This document shows positions 1 through 8,707 of a stretch of 64,000 bases of DNA, piece after piece. Below the pieces are notes generated by a model that was not told the DNA's origin, ran no database searches, and saw nothing but the letters and a program-made list of their open reading frames with translations. Both the position numbers and the translations under genes were made by a program. The stretch is from an uncultured Flavobacterium sp. (GTDB lineage: Bacteria; Bacteroidota; Bacteroidia; Flavobacteriales; Flavobacteriaceae), in contig NZ_CAMLIX010000001.1 of the NCBI RefSeq assembly GCF_946479975.1, forward strand, positions 1 through 64,000, written 5' to 3'. How positions within the stretch are numbered: the stretch's first letter is position 1; each line of letters opens with the position of its first letter.

Positions 1-936
1 TTTTTTTGCAAGTTCAGCTTGGTGGTTATAGATTTCCGCAGAGAGATGGATGTCGCACGATGCGATTGCGGCGGCAACTGATGCCGGTTCAAGCTGAGCA
101 GAGAAGGTGAGGGGACCGCCAAAAGTTTTAATTTTTTCGTGTAATTTACGATCGCTGCAGAAAAATGTTGCACCGCTGGCACCAAATGTCTTGCTCAGCG
201 TGCTGACAACCACAATATTTTCTTGTAACGTTCCAATTGCGTCAAATATAAAACCTGTCCCATTTTTTCCTTTCCAGCTCATTCCATGGACATCATCAAA
301 ATAGAGGTGAAGCTGCGGATACTTTCGGGCAAGGTTTAATAGATCCTTTACCGGTGCATAATCGCCGTACATAGAATAAACACCATCTGCCATGTACCAG
401 ATTTTCCCCGATTTTCCGCCTAACATCCGAATTTTGTCTTCAAGCATTTCAAGGTTATTATGGCGTATCATCTCCACTGGTATTCCTCTAAGCTTAAGAA
501 TCTGACAAGCATTCTGCACACTCCAATGCGCCTGATGGTCTATAATTACTGCGTCTTCATCTCTTATCAGGGTTGGGATGATTGCCATATGTCCCAGGGT
601 ACTGTTCTTAGTTATGATTGGCGGTATATTGTACATCTGCTCAACCTTGCTTTCCAGTTCAGCATATAAGGGATGGGAAAGATAAGTTTTAGAAAGCGGG
701 AACTGAGTTCCATAATTAGTAATGGCGCTTATTGCTGCCTCTTTTAGCCTTTTGTCCTGTTCCAGTCCAAGGTATCCTGTAGTTCCGAAATGGAGCATTT
801 CGCTTCCGTTAATTTGTACGCTTCGTCCATTAAGATATTCACCTTCAGCGTAAAGGTGTAATATGCCTTTTTCTTTTGCATTTGAAAAAACGGTGTCAAC
901 TGTATCAATAAAATTGTTGTGCTTTATTTTTGCCAT
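1..936 (-). CDS. alpha-oxoamine synthase family PLP enzyme (partial, 3' end outside window)
   Basis: Reading the minus strand from ATG at 936 gives 312 codons with no stop before the window edge. It is a fold-type I PLP enzyme of the 8-amino-7-oxononanoate synthase / serine palmitoyltransferase / CqsA group, which condense an amino acid with an acyl-CoA. Visible motifs: FGTTGYLGL in the N-terminal substrate region, the PLP-phenol/ring pair as DDVHGMSW, and the Schiff-base lysine in STLSKTFGASG. SKTFG instead of the usual SKAFG and a DDVHG instead of DEAHS suggest a divergent subgroup rather than bioF or spt. It is transcribed divergently from the STAS-like and PAS/AraC genes, with a 250-bp gap. 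Substrate is unknown; a small-molecule signal (CqsA-like) or a sphingoid-type product are both possible. Confidence 0.85.
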   Translation of the reverse strand, partial: MAKIKHNNFIDTVDTVFSNAKEKGILHLYAEGEYLNGRSVQINGSEMLHFGTTGYLGLEQDKRLKEAAISAITNYGTQFPLSKTYLSHPLYAELESKVEQMYNIPPIITKNSTLGHMAIIPTLIRDEDAVIIDHQAHWSVQNACQILKLRGIPVEMIRHNNLEMLEDKIRMLGGKSGKIWYMADGVYSMYGDYAPVKDLLNLARKYPQLHLYFDDVHGMSWKGKNGTGFIFDAIGTLQENIVVVSTLSKTFGASGATFFCSDRKLHEKIKTFGGPLTFSAQLEPASVAAAIASCDIHLSAEIYNHQAELAKK

Positions 937-1188
937 TTTTTATAAGGTTTTTAAGTTTTAGAATTATCATTTTTTAAATATCTGAAAAACAGACATCTAA
1001 AATTCCTTATAAAAATTGAAAGTACTTTTATTGACAGATATTTTACTCCCAATTTGGCAAGGGTAATTCCCGATTTAACAACAAATCAGTGTGTTTTGCA
1101 AGAAATAATCCGCAATTGACAATTAGAATGTTTCTTAATCTTTATATTTTTGTTAAATTATAACCCTTTATTTAAAAACTGATAGGAC

Positions 1189-1572
1189 ATGATTGCGGCA
1201 CATGAATCTTATGAGAATCGAAATGCGAGGTTTTGGATTGAAAAAGGAATTCTTTTTTTCGAATATAAACCCAATACAGCAATTGATTTAGAAGTGGCTA
1301 TGCGCGTTGTAGCTGACAGGATTGCATTTCAAAATGAGAGACTTCTTCCTGTCTTCTGTGATACCAGGGGCATAGCCTCCATTGACAAAGCAGCCAGAGA
1401 CTATCTTGCTAAATCTGGATCTCTGCTTGCAAAAGCAGTCGCATTGATTGGCAGTGAAAACGTTTCAATGACAATGAGCACTTTTTATCTGGAAATCAGC
1501 AAGCCCTCTGTGCCTACCCGAATTTTTACCATTGAGCAGGAAGCACTGGATTATCTTAAAGGCTTTCTATAG
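1189..1572 (+). CDS. STAS/SpoIIAA-like small protein (DUF7793-type)
   Basis: 127 aa, soluble, no signal peptide. The alternation of short strands and helices (WIEKGILFFEYKP, then LPVFCDTRGIASIDKAAR, then AVALIGSENVS, then TRIFTIEQEALDYLKGF) resembles the STAS/SpoIIAA-like proteins of Bacteroidota; I believe this is the DUF7793 group, but only by memory of the pattern. No catalytic residues are evident. It sits 42 bp upstream of a PAS/AraC regulator in the same direction and probably forms an operon with it. It may sense or partner the regulator. Function unknown. Confidence 0.7.
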   Translation: MIAAHESYENRNARFWIEKGILFFEYKPNTAIDLEVAMRVVADRIAFQNERLLPVFCDTRGIASIDKAARDYLAKSGSLLAKAVALIGSENVSMTMSTFYLEISKPSVPTRIFTIEQEALDYLKGFL

Positions 1573-1614
1573 AACAGATCTAACTAGGCAGAAGTATATA
1601 TAAAATCAGGACCG

Positions 1615-2559
1615 ATGAAGAGACCCCACAATCGCCAGCGGCTAATATCCATGCACAAGATGTTATTTGAGATAGCACGGGGCAACTTCAATGGTCATAT
1701 CCCCCTGAGTAGTTATGACGACGAAATTGAAACCCTGGTGGTTCTTGTAAACATGGTTGCCGAAGAACTTAAAGAGTCTGCCTTTCATTCCGGTTTTGTA
1801 AATCCCTATGTTACTCATAGGATGGTAACACTTGCAACTTTTATTTTAGATGAAAACCATTCCATAAAAAATGTAAATCAAGGAGCCTTGGAAATTTTGG
1901 GTTATAATGCAGCCGAAATGCTCAGACGCCCGATACAGGATTTCTTAAATGATGACTTTAGCACTATGTCTGACATTGAGAGAAAAGAACTGGAAGAAAT
2001 GCTTTTATCGGGTGAAATCATTACACTGAATTTTATAACATTCAAAAAGCTGATTGTAACTGCCGAGTGTTCCGTATCGAGATTATCGGATGGTAAATTT
2101 ACCGTCCTTAGTTTTGTGGCTCCCTTTCTCCAGGTTAATGAAGCTGCTTCGGAATCATTTGAAATTAAATTAAGCAGGCATTCTAATTTCAAACATACTG
2201 ATGCGCGCCTAATACAGCGGGTTTATGATTATGTACTTGCGAATTTGACTGAACCATTACCATCTGTTAAGGAACTAGCAAGACAGTTCGGTACAAATGA
2301 TTTTAAACTCAAAGACGGATTCAGGCATTTTTTCCATACAAGTGTCTACAAGTTTTATACAGAGCAGCGCCTAAAAAGGGCTTACCTTATGATAGAGCAG
2401 ACCGATATTCCGCTGAAGAATATTTCCTTTATGAATGGTTTTAACAGCTATCCTAATTTTTCTAAATCATTCAAGAAGCAGTTTGGATTTTCTCCTAAAG
2501 AACTCGGCAGAGGCAAAGCCGGTGGTTTTTTGCCATTGGATCACTTTAATCCTTCATAA
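1615..2559 (+). CDS. PAS-domain AraC-family transcriptional regulator
   Basis: 314 aa. The N-terminal 60 residues resemble a HAMP-like linker without a membrane segment (ARGNFNGHIPLSSYDDEIE). A PAS domain follows at about 75-180 (TFILDENHSIKNVNQGALEILGY is its recognisable start). The C-terminal 100 residues are a two-HTH AraC domain, with IPLKNISFMNGFNSYPNFSK as the second helix-turn-helix and FKKQFGFSPKEL as the family signature. So a soluble sensor fused to a DNA-binding domain. It lies downstream of the STAS-like gene and about 80 bp before the MauE/DoxX gene, so it is a candidate regulator of the flanking loci. The ligand is unknown. Confidence 0.88.
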   Translation: MKRPHNRQRLISMHKMLFEIARGNFNGHIPLSSYDDEIETLVVLVNMVAEELKESAFHSGFVNPYVTHRMVTLATFILDENHSIKNVNQGALEILGYNAAEMLRRPIQDFLNDDFSTMSDIERKELEEMLLSGEIITLNFITFKKLIVTAECSVSRLSDGKFTVLSFVAPFLQVNEAASESFEIKLSRHSNFKHTDARLIQRVYDYVLANLTEPLPSVKELARQFGTNDFKLKDGFRHFFHTSVYKFYTEQRLKRAYLMIEQTDIPLKNISFMNGFNSYPNFSKSFKKQFGFSPKELGRGKAGGFLPLDHFNPS

Positions 2560-2639
2560 TTAATTTTTGATCCCGATAGTGTAAGTGTTATAGGTTTGGA
2601 ATTCAGAATTTTACATTATTGAATTCAAATCGAGTAATT

Positions 2640-4172
2640 ATGATACTGAATGTGAAAACGGGATTTAAAAAAATTATAATAGAGATAATTTGTCTACTCT
2701 ATATCCTTTTGTTTGTCTACGCAGCCATGAACAAAAGCCTTGACTTTGAAAAATTTCAAGTCCAATTAGCACAATCTCCTTTATTAAGCGCCTTCGCACA
2801 ATGGGTTTCTTGGACTGTATTAATAGTGGAATTTAGTCTTGTATTTTTTCTTCTATTTCCAAAAACTAGAATTAAAGCTCTTTATGCAGGATTTTGTTTA
2901 ATGGTAATGTTTACTGCATACATTTTTATTATGTTAAATTACAGTTCATTTCTTCCTTGTTCCTGCGGCGGGATTTTGGAGAAGATGAGTTGGCAGCAGC
3001 ATCTCTTATTCAATATTTTCTTTGTAATGATAGGCGGAATTGCACTATGGTTAAATCATAGTCTAATTCAGGAAAGAAATAATAAATGGAAATTGTTTTA
3101 TCCTTTTCAATTATTTTTAGGACTATTAGTAAGTACGGTAATTGTTATTGTTTTATTTCTTTCATCGGAGCAAATTATGCACCGTCAAAATCCTTTTATC
3201 AGACGTTATCCACACCAGCCTGTTACTTTGAAACATACTATCGATCTAAAATATAATTCGTATTATTTTGCGGGTTCAGGCGATGGAAATGTATATCTTG
3301 GAAATTCAACGGTTCCTCTTTATCTACTGTCTATTGATTCCCTTTTGCAACAGCAAAAAATAAGAGCAAAAATAGATAGCGACAGTTTTTCCTTTAAATC
3401 TCTCAGAATACGTGTTCAACCACCATATTTCTACATTTTAGACGGCAGGAGTCCGGCAATTTTTAAAGGAAAAACAACTGCCTGGGTAGCGAAACTACAA
3501 AATACAAAACTTCCATACTTTAATATAGCTATGCCAATTGACAGTAATTCGTTTGCCTTTAGGGGTATTCATAAAACTAGGAGTACTAATATTTTAGGAA
3601 TTTTTGAATTAGGAAAGGAATCTAAGATAAAATTAGCCCCGAGCTTGTTGCAAAAACAAATCGATGGAGTTTTTGATACCGATGGAATGCTTCATTATAG
3701 TGCAGAAATGAAGCGAATCGTTTATATCTATACCTACAGGAACGAATACATAGTAGCAGATAAAGATGGAATATTGGATTATCGTGGAAACACGATCGAT
3801 ACGGTATCACAGGCACAAATAAAAGTCGCATATCTCAAAAACAAAACAGAACAGACAATGGCAAGACCAGCTTTATGTGTCAATGCAGACAGTAGTATTT
3901 GTGGACATCTTCTTTTTGTCCATTCAAATGTTCCTGGTCGATTCGAGAAGAAGAAAATTTGGGAACAGGCTTCGGTTATAGATGTATATGATCTTAATAG
4001 AAAAGTATATCTGTTCAGTTGTCATATTTATGATATTGATAAGAGAAAGATTCGAAATTTTATAGTTACACCAACCTATCTATATGCCCTTATCGATACC
4101 AAATTAGTAATGTATCAGTTAAACGATAAACTAAAAAATGAATTAAAAAATGTATCAAAAAAAAGTCTTTGA
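2640..4172 (+). CDS. MauE/DoxX-family redox membrane protein with large C-terminal domain
   Basis: 510 aa from ATG 2640 (a longer reading starts with TTG at 2619). Residues 1-140 hold four hydrophobic segments and the motif PCSCGGILEKMSW, the CxCGG signature of MauE/DoxX proteins that handle disulfide exchange at the membrane. A fifth segment (LFLGLLVSTVIVIVLFLSS) is followed by about 340 soluble residues without cysteine pairs, rich in beta-strand patterns (NVYLGNS, FYILDGRS, TNILGIFEL); a propeller-like fold is possible but not shown. Plain MauE/DoxX proteins are about 150 aa, so this is a fusion. It is 91 bp upstream of the DUF6520 gene, whose product has four cysteines, which makes a redox partnership plausible. 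Confidence 0.78.
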   Translation: MILNVKTGFKKIIIEIICLLYILLFVYAAMNKSLDFEKFQVQLAQSPLLSAFAQWVSWTVLIVEFSLVFFLLFPKTRIKALYAGFCLMVMFTAYIFIMLNYSSFLPCSCGGILEKMSWQQHLLFNIFFVMIGGIALWLNHSLIQERNNKWKLFYPFQLFLGLLVSTVIVIVLFLSSEQIMHRQNPFIRRYPHQPVTLKHTIDLKYNSYYFAGSGDGNVYLGNSTVPLYLLSIDSLLQQQKIRAKIDSDSFSFKSLRIRVQPPYFYILDGRSPAIFKGKTTAWVAKLQNTKLPYFNIAMPIDSNSFAFRGIHKTRSTNILGIFELGKESKIKLAPSLLQKQIDGVFDTDGMLHYSAEMKRIVYIYTYRNEYIVADKDGILDYRGNTIDTVSQAQIKVAYLKNKTEQTMARPALCVNADSSICGHLLFVHSNVPGRFEKKKIWEQASVIDVYDLNRKVYLFSCHIYDIDKRKIRNFIVTPTYLYALIDTKLVMYQLNDKLKNELKNVSKKSL

Positions 4173-4263
4173 TGCACTTAAAATATACTTGCGCAAGTAT
4201 CAGGAATCAGATCGAACACCTGTAGAAAAAAGTAGATCACCTTAATCTTTAAATTATAGTATT

Positions 4264-4539
4264 ATGAAACCATTAATTTTAAAAAAAATGACTCCCTTTG
4301 CAGTTGTTGTATTGGGAATCGTAGGTGCCTTTGCAACCACATCTATGCAAAGTGCCAAAGCGGATATTGCTCCTGTAATTGGTTATGTTTCCATACCAGG
4401 CGATCCTTGTAGTGTTGAAGTGGAATGTAGTGATAGTGGAGACGATACATGTCGTCTTTTTTATCCATCAGGACCAGAAGCAAAAGCATTGGATCCAGAC
4501 AGTGAAACAACCTGTGCTCAACAATTGTATCGTCCGTAA
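4264..4539 (+). CDS. DUF6520 family exported four-cysteine peptide
   Basis: 91 aa. Residues 1-33 form a signal peptide (basic start, then PFAVVVLGIVGAFATTSM, then small residues). The mature part of about 55 residues has exactly four cysteines (C49, C55, C63, C84), is acidic and ends in LYRP. This layout, including the LYRP-like end, is what I know of DUF6520 proteins in Bacteroidota; their function is undescribed. It follows the MauE/DoxX gene and is closed by a strong terminator at 4568-4600. Possibilities are a secreted structural or signalling peptide, or a substrate for the neighbouring peptidase and SusC/SusD pair. Confidence 0.8.
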   Translation: MKPLILKKMTPFAVVVLGIVGAFATTSMQSAKADIAPVIGYVSIPGDPCSVEVECSDSGDDTCRLFYPSGPEAKALDPDSETTCAQQLYRP

Positions 4540-4567
4540 ATTTATTAATAATGATATTAAAAAAGTG

Positions 4568-4600
4568 CAAAGCAGCTCTTGGAGAGCTGCTTTGGTTTTG
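4568..4600 (+). terminator. intrinsic terminator between converging operons
   Basis: A perfect 12-bp stem CAAAGCAGCTCT / AGAGCTGCTTTG (4568-4579 and 4583-4594) with a TGG loop is followed by GTTTTG. It lies between the DUF6520 stop (4539) and the S9 peptidase stop (4611). An A-rich stretch on the other side (4557-4564) may let it also act in reverse. Confidence 0.8.
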
Positions 4601-4610
4601 ATACAAGTTG

Positions 4611-7262
4611 TTACTCTAATCCTGCTCTGATCCATTCTGTAGGTATAGTATCTTTTAAATGGTAATCAAACCACTCTTGAAATCGCATAGAGAGATCTTT
4701 TTTATTCTTACTGCTAGAAAGGACATGTCCTTCATTGGGATATAGTAAAAGTATATGTTTCTTTCCAAGCCGTCTCAATGCGAGATAAAATTCGATGCTT
4801 TGATTCCAGTTTACCTGTTTGTCCTGATCACCGGTCCATGATAAAAGTGGTGTGGTAATATTCTTAGCATGGACAACAGGTGAGTTTCTATCATAACCTT
4901 CCTTATCTTCAAAAAAAGATTTTCCCATGCGCCACTGTTGGCTCTCAAATCGCCACATATCGGGTCTTCCTGTATCCCATCCCAAGGTAAGGTAAAAACT
5001 GGTCAGGTCTGTTGCGCCACTTCCAGCTAGAGCAGCAGCAAAGATATTGGTTTGAGTGATGATAAAAAAAGTTTCATATCCTCCAAATGAGTGGCCCGTA
5101 AGTCCGATTTTATTGGGTAATACAACTCCTTTAGAAATCACTTCTTTCGTTGCTGAGACCACACAGTCCACTGCGGATAATCCAGGATTTCCAAGTTCGT
5201 AAGATATATCGGCCGCGAGTACAAAATATCCCTGAGTGGAGAAGTTTGAAATATTAAAACCGGCATCACCTGAGAACTGCGAGGGATTGATATATTTATG
5301 TAGAAGATCCTGAGACAGTTTTTCGTAAATATAAACGATCATTGGATATTTTTTTTGGCTGTCATAATGGGAAGGATAATATAAAAGCCCTTGTAAAGAA
5401 TCTCCTTTCGCATTTTTATAATGAATCAATTCTGATCTTCCCCAATGAAAATTTTGTTGATGAGAATTGCTTTGAAAAAGTACTTTTGACTCTTTGCCCA
5501 ACCGATTGTAAAGCATCAGTCTAGGAGCAAGGTCATAGCGCTCTTCACTGTATACAAAAACATTTCCCATCGCTGATGCAGTCAGCTGATCCAGACGTGA
5601 ATTGTTAGTAAATATTAGCGTTTTCATGGATTTCGGTAACCATTTATAGTAACCAAAATGCCCTTCAATGTTAGTGCTCTCTAGCAATAATCCTTTATTT
5701 AGGTCGATTGGATCATGGATTCTTCCGCTGTAATTTATTTTGCTCACAGGTTTAATGGAATATCCTGCCAGTCGAAACTGAGTTTTGGTTTCCTTGCCAT
5801 GAGTTAATCTCCGGGCAGAAGAGCCATCAGGTCGTATTGACCAGATATCATAGGCATCACATAATAGTATTTCCTTATCCAATAATGTCCAGCCCAGATC
5901 CGGATAATTATTTTTATGCTGGTGCTGATTTTCGTCACTAGCAAAAGGTGAACCGATATTTTTGGTAATATTGGTATGCGTTTTATTGGCAATATTATAA
6001 ACCCACCAATTTTCCTCTTTAAAATAGGCAATATATTTTCCTTCTGGAGAAGGAATAGTATGGGAAAAGTGACCTGAATGATTTTTTAAGAGCAAACTGC
6101 TTTTACCGGTAGACAAATTAACGAGATAAAAATCCCTCTTGCCTTCATAATCATATTGTGGTTCATATTGTTTTGGATTGGAGATTAGTGCATAATTCTG
6201 ATCGCCGGTCAGCATAAATTTCGGCAGCGTGTCATTGGAAATAAACTGATAGTTATCAGCACTAGGGCACCATAGCGCAAGGTTAGTTTTTTTGTTCTGT
6301 TTTTCTTCCATGGGATAAATCCACTTGGCATTTCCATTCCATAACTGTACATCAGAAGGTAATTGCTTTTTTGATTTTGCTTTTTGCTGCACGGCAAAAA
6401 AAACTTTTTGTAAATCATCAGAAATTTTTAACTTATAACTTGTCGTTGGAACAAAAAGCGAATCTCCTAAGAATGACTTTCTAAACTCTAAAGGATTTGG
6501 ACTGTATAACCTACTATTATTCATGTTATAGTAAAAAAGAGTATTGATAAAATCATTTTTGTCTTCAGCTTTTTCAATAAAAGCCAGTGCTTTTCCTTTG
6601 GAGTGCCAAACAAGATTGGTAAAAGAAGCAGACCCGCTCAATAATTTTTTATTTCTTTTTTCGCCTGTCAGCTCCATAAAACTAATTTCGTGGAGTTTGT
6701 TTTTTGTAGTTGTGTAAAGAATCATTTGCTTTGTTGGGTCTGCTATAAATTCATTAACGCCAACAATCTCTTTTTCGATTCTCCCATCAAGTTGGCGAAG
6801 AATCAATGTGTTTTCCTTTCCTTTCTCTTCTATCAAGATCAGAAGTCGCTTGGCTATAGGGGAGTAAAGATATTGACCGGCATGAGGTATTATTTCCTGC
6901 TTTCCTGTTTTCAAGTTCCTCAAATGCAATGCAGTTGGTGACTGACAGACAAACCATTCCGGAGTTATAAAATCTTCCCTGTTTGCTGACGGAAAAGAAA
7001 ATATTTGTAATGATTTTGTATTTTTTACAAATAGCGTATCAAGGCCATTTTCATAAGATATTGTGTAACTTATCCATTGCCCATTTACATTTACTTTACC
7101 AAGCCTTAAATTTCCCCATTTTGAATAATCTTCAACGGTAAGTGCTTTTTTTTGCAATTCCTGCCCCCAAAGGGGACAGGCTACTAATTGCAAAATTAAA
7201 ACTAAAAAAAAGGATGCCTTTCGGCGGGGTAATCTTATGTTTGTACAAAAGTGCGTTTTCAT
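4611..7262 (-). CDS. S9 family (prolyl-oligopeptidase type) peptidase, exported
   Basis: 883 aa from ATG at 7262; a longer reading would run into the susD gene, and the chosen start gives a signal peptide (RRKASFFLVLILQLVACPLWGQ, written here in part as FFLVLILQLVACPLWG). The N-terminal 600 residues are the propeller region. The C-terminal alpha/beta hydrolase domain shows the catalytic triad: S725 in GHSFGG, D814 in GDQDKQV and H846 in NEGHV. Expected role: cleavage of peptides in the periplasm or at the outer membrane. It is the last gene of a susC-susD-S9 operon, 31 bp after susD, so its substrate is probably what the SusC/D pair imports, or the DUF6520 peptide encoded convergently. Confidence 0.88.
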   Translation of the reverse strand: MKTHFCTNIRLPRRKASFFLVLILQLVACPLWGQELQKKALTVEDYSKWGNLRLGKVNVNGQWISYTISYENGLDTLFVKNTKSLQIFSFPSANREDFITPEWFVCQSPTALHLRNLKTGKQEIIPHAGQYLYSPIAKRLLILIEEKGKENTLILRQLDGRIEKEIVGVNEFIADPTKQMILYTTTKNKLHEISFMELTGEKRNKKLLSGSASFTNLVWHSKGKALAFIEKAEDKNDFINTLFYYNMNNSRLYSPNPLEFRKSFLGDSLFVPTTSYKLKISDDLQKVFFAVQQKAKSKKQLPSDVQLWNGNAKWIYPMEEKQNKKTNLALWCPSADNYQFISNDTLPKFMLTGDQNYALISNPKQYEPQYDYEGKRDFYLVNLSTGKSSLLLKNHSGHFSHTIPSPEGKYIAYFKEENWWVYNIANKTHTNITKNIGSPFASDENQHQHKNNYPDLGWTLLDKEILLCDAYDIWSIRPDGSSARRLTHGKETKTQFRLAGYSIKPVSKINYSGRIHDPIDLNKGLLLESTNIEGHFGYYKWLPKSMKTLIFTNNSRLDQLTASAMGNVFVYSEERYDLAPRLMLYNRLGKESKVLFQSNSHQQNFHWGRSELIHYKNAKGDSLQGLLYYPSHYDSQKKYPMIVYIYEKLSQDLLHKYINPSQFSGDAGFNISNFSTQGYFVLAADISYELGNPGLSAVDCVVSATKEVISKGVVLPNKIGLTGHSFGGYETFFIITQTNIFAAALAGSGATDLTSFYLTLGWDTGRPDMWRFESQQWRMGKSFFEDKEGYDRNSPVVHAKNITTPLLSWTGDQDKQVNWNQSIEFYLALRRLGKKHILLLYPNEGHVLSSSKNKKDLSMRFQEWFDYHLKDTIPTEWIRAGLE

Positions 7263-7293
7263 TTGATATGACTTTTTTGAGAAATGAAATTGG

Positions 7294-8697
7294 TTAGCCC
7301 GGATTCTGAGAACCCAAATTAGGATTGACAATGAATTCACTCTCCGGAATAGGCAAAAGACGATCGGTAGTATTCCATCCAGGTTTTATGGGCGATAATA
7401 CAGCATCGAGTTTATCAGTTCGTTTGAGATCAAAAAAACGATGTCCATATTCGGTAAAAAGTTCTTTTCTTCTTTCGTCTATAATGGCGTCTAGAATTTC
7501 TTCTTTTGTATTGGCTGTTATATCGTTTAATCCGGCTCGCTTTCGAATTTTATTCAGATCTTCTTTAGCACCGCTGTAGTTTTTTAGCTGCGTCCTGGCT
7601 TCAGATCGTATCAAATATTGTTCTGTAAGACGCAGTACAATGGAGTACTCCTTTGAAGCCGCAGAAACTTTTGACTCCTTGTATTTAGAAGCATGATACC
7701 ATGTGCCGGATGCGTTTGTTACAGCAGTAGTCCAGCGTGTTTTTCTCAGGTCATTCAACGCAAAGGAATTAATCAGTGAGGGACTAAGGGCAATTAAGGA
7801 TGGTGGTCCGGAAACAAAAGTAAAAAGAACTCCTTCATCAGTGTTTTTACCGGCAACCGAAGGCATAAACTGCCAGATTGTTTCTGTTGAGCCTTTTAAA
7901 AATACTTTGTCAGGGTTGTCCTCAAAAACATACAAGGAGTTATTGTTTATAATCTCTGTCGCTATTTTTGAAGCATTCTCCCAGTCCTCTCTGTATAAAT
8001 ATATCCTTGCGATCATTGCCTTAGCGGCAAATGCATTAGGACGCACCCTTTCTGTACCGGAATAAGTGGCTGACAGTAAGCCGGCAGAGGTACTTAAATC
8101 ATTGATTATATTTTTATAAACTTCTTGCTCAGGCATTCGAGAAGTAATGCTGTTTGCCTTGTAATCCGTACTGGTAATATAGGGAACATCACCAAAGAGC
8201 TGAAGCAGATAAAAATGGAGCATCCCTCTTACAAATAAGGCTTCGCCTTCCAGTTGTGCTTTTTCCTGCGTACTTAGCAATGATTCTTGAAGACCTTCGA
8301 CTACGGCGTTTGCGGCATAAATCTGATTGTATGAATTGTTCCAGAATAGTGTTACAGTACTGTTGGAAGGTAATACTGTGTTGTTATAAAACGGCAGGGT
8401 CGAATTGGTAGGTGATCCATAAAAAGTAAGCTCATCGGCGTAGTTACCTAAATAATTTGTCACACCAAACTGCGTTCCTGTCAATACACCTTTGTCCCTG
8501 ATTTTTGAAAATATATCGGACATTGCAGCGTTGGCTGTTGTGTAGTCTTTAAATACAGCAGTTTTGGTCAGTTGTGATTTTGGCAATTCGACTTCTACAA
8601 ATGAATCGCAGGAAATAACCAATAAGGAAATGTTTAAACATACTATTGCAGAAAATATCTGCATTTGGGTTGTAATCTTTGGATATATTGTTTTCAT
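7294..8697 (-). CDS. SusD/RagB family nutrient-binding outer-membrane lipoprotein
   Basis: 467 aa. The lipoprotein signal is visible: FSAIVCLNISLLVISCDS, with the lipidated cysteine at about residue 30. SusD features are the N-terminal TPR-like part (TTANAAMSDIFSKIRDKG), the helix NQIYAANAVVEGL, and the C-terminal signature EQYLIRSEARTQL with IIDERRKELFTEYGHRFFDL. It forms the surface lid of the SusC transporter encoded 10 bp upstream on the same strand. It binds a ligand at the cell surface; with an S9 peptidase rather than glycosidases downstream, an oligopeptide is more likely than a glycan. Confidence 0.95.
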   Translation of the reverse strand: MKTIYPKITTQMQIFSAIVCLNISLLVISCDSFVEVELPKSQLTKTAVFKDYTTANAAMSDIFSKIRDKGVLTGTQFGVTNYLGNYADELTFYGSPTNSTLPFYNNTVLPSNSTVTLFWNNSYNQIYAANAVVEGLQESLLSTQEKAQLEGEALFVRGMLHFYLLQLFGDVPYITSTDYKANSITSRMPEQEVYKNIINDLSTSAGLLSATYSGTERVRPNAFAAKAMIARIYLYREDWENASKIATEIINNNSLYVFEDNPDKVFLKGSTETIWQFMPSVAGKNTDEGVLFTFVSGPPSLIALSPSLINSFALNDLRKTRWTTAVTNASGTWYHASKYKESKVSAASKEYSIVLRLTEQYLIRSEARTQLKNYSGAKEDLNKIRKRAGLNDITANTKEEILDAIIDERRKELFTEYGHRFFDLKRTDKLDAVLSPIKPGWNTTDRLLPIPESEFIVNPNLGSQNPG

Positions 8698-8707
8698 AGC
8701 AGGATTA

